DNA of 19,300 nt from JALZDI01 sp965653225 (GTDB taxonomy: Bacteria > Actinomycetota > Actinomycetes > Propionibacteriales > Nocardioidaceae), in assembly GCA_965653225.1 (NCBI GenBank), contig CBFGZI010000072.1, positions 1-19,300 of the forward strand, in the 5' to 3' direction. A program made the translations under genes and the position numbers. Positions 17,694 through 19,300 of this stretch are shown piece after piece (the stretch's first letter is position 1; each line of letters begins with the position of its first letter). The notes under the pieces are model-generated. The model made no database searches, had not been told where the DNA came from, and saw only the letters and a list, made by a program, of their open reading frames with translations.

Positions 17694-17699
17694 AGGGTA
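17694..17699 (-). promoter_or_regulatory. Weak candidate -10 for the hydrolase-hisS-aspS operon
   Basis: TACCCT on the minus strand fits TAnnnT and lies 62 nt before GTG 17631, in the divergent gap shared with the DUF349 gene. No -35 consensus is visible at 17-18 nt spacing. The only support is its position upstream of the first gene of the cluster. Confidence 0.2.
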
Positions 17700-17769
17700 T
17701 CGAGGCGGTGTCGCGCTCCGCGAACCCATTGGTGGGCACCGGGACGCACGCGGGATGGCGCATTCCTCC

Positions 17770-17775
17770 TAGACT
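17770..17775 (+). promoter_or_regulatory. Candidate -10 element of a leaderless DUF349 transcript
   Basis: TAGACT fits TAnnnT and is followed by 7 nt and then GTG 17783, so transcription would begin at or just before the start codon. No Shine-Dalgarno precedes this GTG. A -35 consensus is not visible. Confidence 0.55.
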
Positions 17776-17782
17776 GCGGAAC

Positions 17783-19018
17783 GTGACGGCTAACGAGTGG
17801 GGTCGCGTCGCTGAGGACGGCACGGTCTTCGTGAAGACATCCGCCGGCGAGCGTGCCGTGGGCCAGTGGCCGGACGGTAGCCCGGACGAGGCCATGGAGT
17901 TCTTCACCAAGCGTTACGACGGCCTCGCGCTGGAGGTCACCCTGCTCGAGAACCGCGTCAAGACCGGCAAGCTCGCCCCCGACGAGGCCGCGAGCGCGAT
18001 GAAGAAGGTCCGCAGGCTGGTCGCGGACGCGCAGGCCGTCGGTGACCTCGACGGGCTGCTCGCCCGGATCGACGCCCTCGACCCGATCGTCGCGGCGCAC
18101 CGCGAGGAGCGCAAGGTCGAGCGGGCACGCCGGGTCGAGGAGGCACGGCAGGCCAAGGAGCAGATCGCCGCCGAGGCCGAGCAGATCGCGGCCGGCAACG
18201 ACTGGCGCAACGGCGCGAACCGGCTGCGCGACCTGCTCGAGCGGTGGAAGTCACTGCCGCGGCTGGACAAGTCGGCCGACGACGCCCTGTGGCGGCGGTT
18301 CTCCAGCGCCCGTACGGCGTACACACGGCGGCGCAAGCAGCACTTCGGCGAGCTGAACGAGAAGCGCGACGCGGCGCGGGTGGTCAAGGAGAAGCTGGCC
18401 GCCGAGGCGGAGGAGATGGCCGACTCCACCGACTGGGGGCCTACGTCGGGGCAGTTCCGCGAGCTGATGCGGCAGTGGAAGGCGGCCGGGCCGGCGCACA
18501 AGGAGATCGACGACAAGCTGTGGGCGCGGTTCCGCGGCGCGCAGGACAAGTTCTTCTCCGCGCGCGACGCCGCCAACGCCGAGCAGGACAAGCAGTTCGC
18601 CGCCAACCAGGAGGTCAAGGAGGGCCTGCTGACCGAGGCGGAGCGGCTGCTGCCGGTGACCGACGCACGCGCGGCGCGCGAGGCGTTCCGCGACCTCGCG
18701 GCGCGCTGGGACGACGCGGGCAAGGTGCCGCGGTCGGCGGTGAAGGACCTGGAGGGCCGGCTGCGCCGGGTGGACACCGCGATCAGGTCCGCCGAGGAGG
18801 ATCGCTGGCGCCGGTCGAACCCCGAGGCGCGGGCCCGCGCGGCCGACACCGTCGCCCAGCTCGAGTCGTCGCTGGCCGACCTGCGCAAGCAGCGCGACGC
18901 CGCCGCGGAGAAGGGCAACGACCGCAAGGTCGGCGAGGCCGACCGCGCGATCGAGGCGCGCGAGTCGTGGCTGGCGCAGGCGCGCAAGGCGCTCGACGAC
19001 TTCACCCCCGACCAGTGA
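17783..19018 (+). CDS. DUF349 domain protein, coiled-coil rich
   Basis: The 411-aa product begins VTANEWGRVAEDGTVFVKTS, the N-terminus typical of actinobacterial DUF349 proteins. A charged helical linker (about 100-135, HREERKVERARRVEEARQAK) leads into three DUF349-type helical repeats at about 127-190, 203-266 and 278-342. Each has a W/F pattern such as LLERWKSLPRLDKSADDALW and LMRQWKAAGPAHKEIDDKLW; the third is more diverged. A final coiled coil covers about 355-405. The molecular role is unknown. The frame is open upstream to 17591, but that part lies over the divergent hydrolase gene and has no family similarity; GTG 17783 with TAGACT upstream is the better start. The gene is divergent from the hisS cluster and ends just before the repeat array. 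Confidence 0.92.
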   Translation: MTANEWGRVAEDGTVFVKTSAGERAVGQWPDGSPDEAMEFFTKRYDGLALEVTLLENRVKTGKLAPDEAASAMKKVRRLVADAQAVGDLDGLLARIDALDPIVAAHREERKVERARRVEEARQAKEQIAAEAEQIAAGNDWRNGANRLRDLLERWKSLPRLDKSADDALWRRFSSARTAYTRRRKQHFGELNEKRDAARVVKEKLAAEAEEMADSTDWGPTSGQFRELMRQWKAAGPAHKEIDDKLWARFRGAQDKFFSARDAANAEQDKQFAANQEVKEGLLTEAERLLPVTDARAAREAFRDLAARWDDAGKVPRSAVKDLEGRLRRVDTAIRSAEEDRWRRSNPEARARAADTVAQLESSLADLRKQRDAAAEKGNDRKVGEADRAIEARESWLAQARKALDDFTPDQ

Positions 19019-19026
19019 CCTCTCTC

Positions 19027-19275
19027 GTGACGCGCCAGTTCGTCGACGCGGCGTGCTGGTGACGCGTCAATCCGTCCACACCGACCTGCTGGTGAGGCGT
19101 CAATCCATCGACGTGACTTGCTGGTCACGCGCCAATCCGTCCACACCGACCTGCTGGTGAGGAGTCAATCCGTCGACGCGACTTGCTGGTCACGCGCCAA
19201 TTTGTCCACACGACCTGCTGGTGAGGAGTCAATCCGTCGACACCCAGCCACCCTGACGCGTCAACCTATGTCACC
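19027..19275. repeat. Alternating 33/32-bp tandem repeat array (65-bp dimers)
   Basis: Seven units begin at 19027, 19059, 19092, 19124, 19157, 19189 and 19221, and a partial eighth at about 19253. Each opens with a variant of GTGACGCGTCAA and most end in TGCTG. Two types alternate. Type A (19059, 19124, 19189) carries GTCCACA and ends GACCTGCTG; type B (19027, 19092, 19157, 19221) carries TCGAC, and the full B copies from 19092 on end GACTTGCTG. Lengths are 32, 33, 32, 33, 32 and 32 bp. The A+B pairs at 19124 and 19189 are nearly identical, indicating duplication of 65-bp dimers. The array begins 9 bases after the DUF349 stop. The perfect palindrome TGACGCGTCA occurs at 19060-19069 and 19254-19263. 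Confidence 0.9.
19072..19210 (+). promoter_or_regulatory. Three DnaA-box-like nonamers at exact 65-bp spacing
   Basis: CCGTCCACA at 19072-19080 and 19137-19145, and TTGTCCACA at 19202-19210, all lie in the same orientation within type A repeat units. TTGTCCACA is the preferred DnaA box of Streptomyces and related Actinomycetota; the other two fit the looser YYGTCCACA form. The regular spacing follows from the repeat, so binding by DnaA is only a possibility. A related TTGTCCACC lies at 38-46 at the left end. Confidence 0.35.
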
Positions 19276-19300
19276 AACGGCGAGGCAGCCGTGGCTCCAT

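Noticed and set aside
17591..17782. Upstream extension of the DUF349 gene
   Set aside because: The frame is open, but it runs over the divergent hydrolase gene start and its promoter region and has no family similarity.
19027..19275. CRISPR array
   Set aside because: The period of 32-33 bp resembles a CRISPR repeat, but units follow one another directly with no unique spacers, and no cas gene is present.
19027..19300. Chromosomal origin of replication
   Set aside because: DnaA-box-like nonamers are present, but there is no dnaA, dnaN or other origin-flanking gene in the window and no AT-rich unwinding region is seen.

Overview
The window is a GC-rich stretch of actinobacterial chromosome, made almost entirely of housekeeping genes. 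The lineage call rests on the gene order, the frequent GTG starts, the many 1-4 nt stop/start overlaps, and the families DUF6167, DUF948 and the actinobacterial DUF349 protein. A member of the Propionibacteriales or Micrococcales is most likely, but the genus cannot be read from the sequence. The order prepilin peptidase - aroE - mltG - ruvX - alaS, with rarA, aspS, hisS and a metallo-hydrolase further upstream and aroC-aroK-aroB downstream, matches the layout remembered for Mycobacterium tuberculosis and many other Actinomycetota.

Layout, left to right. Positions 1-131 hold an inverted repeat downstream of aroB. aroB, aroK and aroC (132-2950, minus strand) form a tightly packed shikimate operon read right to left. 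Two plus-strand genes then interrupt the minus-strand order: a small secreted protein (3206-3838) and the RNA ligase gene rtcB (4062-5234), each followed by a strong hairpin. From 17631 back to 5359 runs a long minus-strand cluster: metallo-beta-lactamase-fold hydrolase, hisS, aspS, a 62-aa protein, rarA, DUF948, DUF6167, alaS, ruvX, mltG, aroE, prepilin peptidase. Most junctions overlap or are separated by fewer than 32 nt. A DUF349 gene (17783-19018) is divergent from this cluster. The last 280 bases are a tandem repeat array.

The cluster combines tRNA charging (His, Asp, Ala), replication and Holliday-junction maintenance (RarA, RuvX), peptidoglycan processing (MltG), shikimate synthesis (AroE here, AroC/K/B to the left) and pilin processing. 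The chain of GTGA, TGATG and TAGTG junctions suggests translational coupling. Two genes, rarA and the DUF349 gene, have a TAnnnT hexamer 6-7 nt before a GTG start, the expected arrangement for leaderless mRNAs.

I found no clear new multi-gene system. The most unusual material is the non-coding DNA at the two ends. Both ends carry the same 12-mer with a 10-bp palindromic core (TGACGCGTCA). At the right end it lies in an alternating 33/32-bp array whose 65-bp dimer repeats a DnaA-box-like nonamer in one orientation at exactly 65-bp intervals. Other points of interest are a HisRS resembling the archaeal/eukaryotic type, an AspRS carrying the His31 marker of the non-discriminating form, an AroE with a four-residue tandem repeat at its N-terminus, and the secreted protein/rtcB insertion in the aro region.
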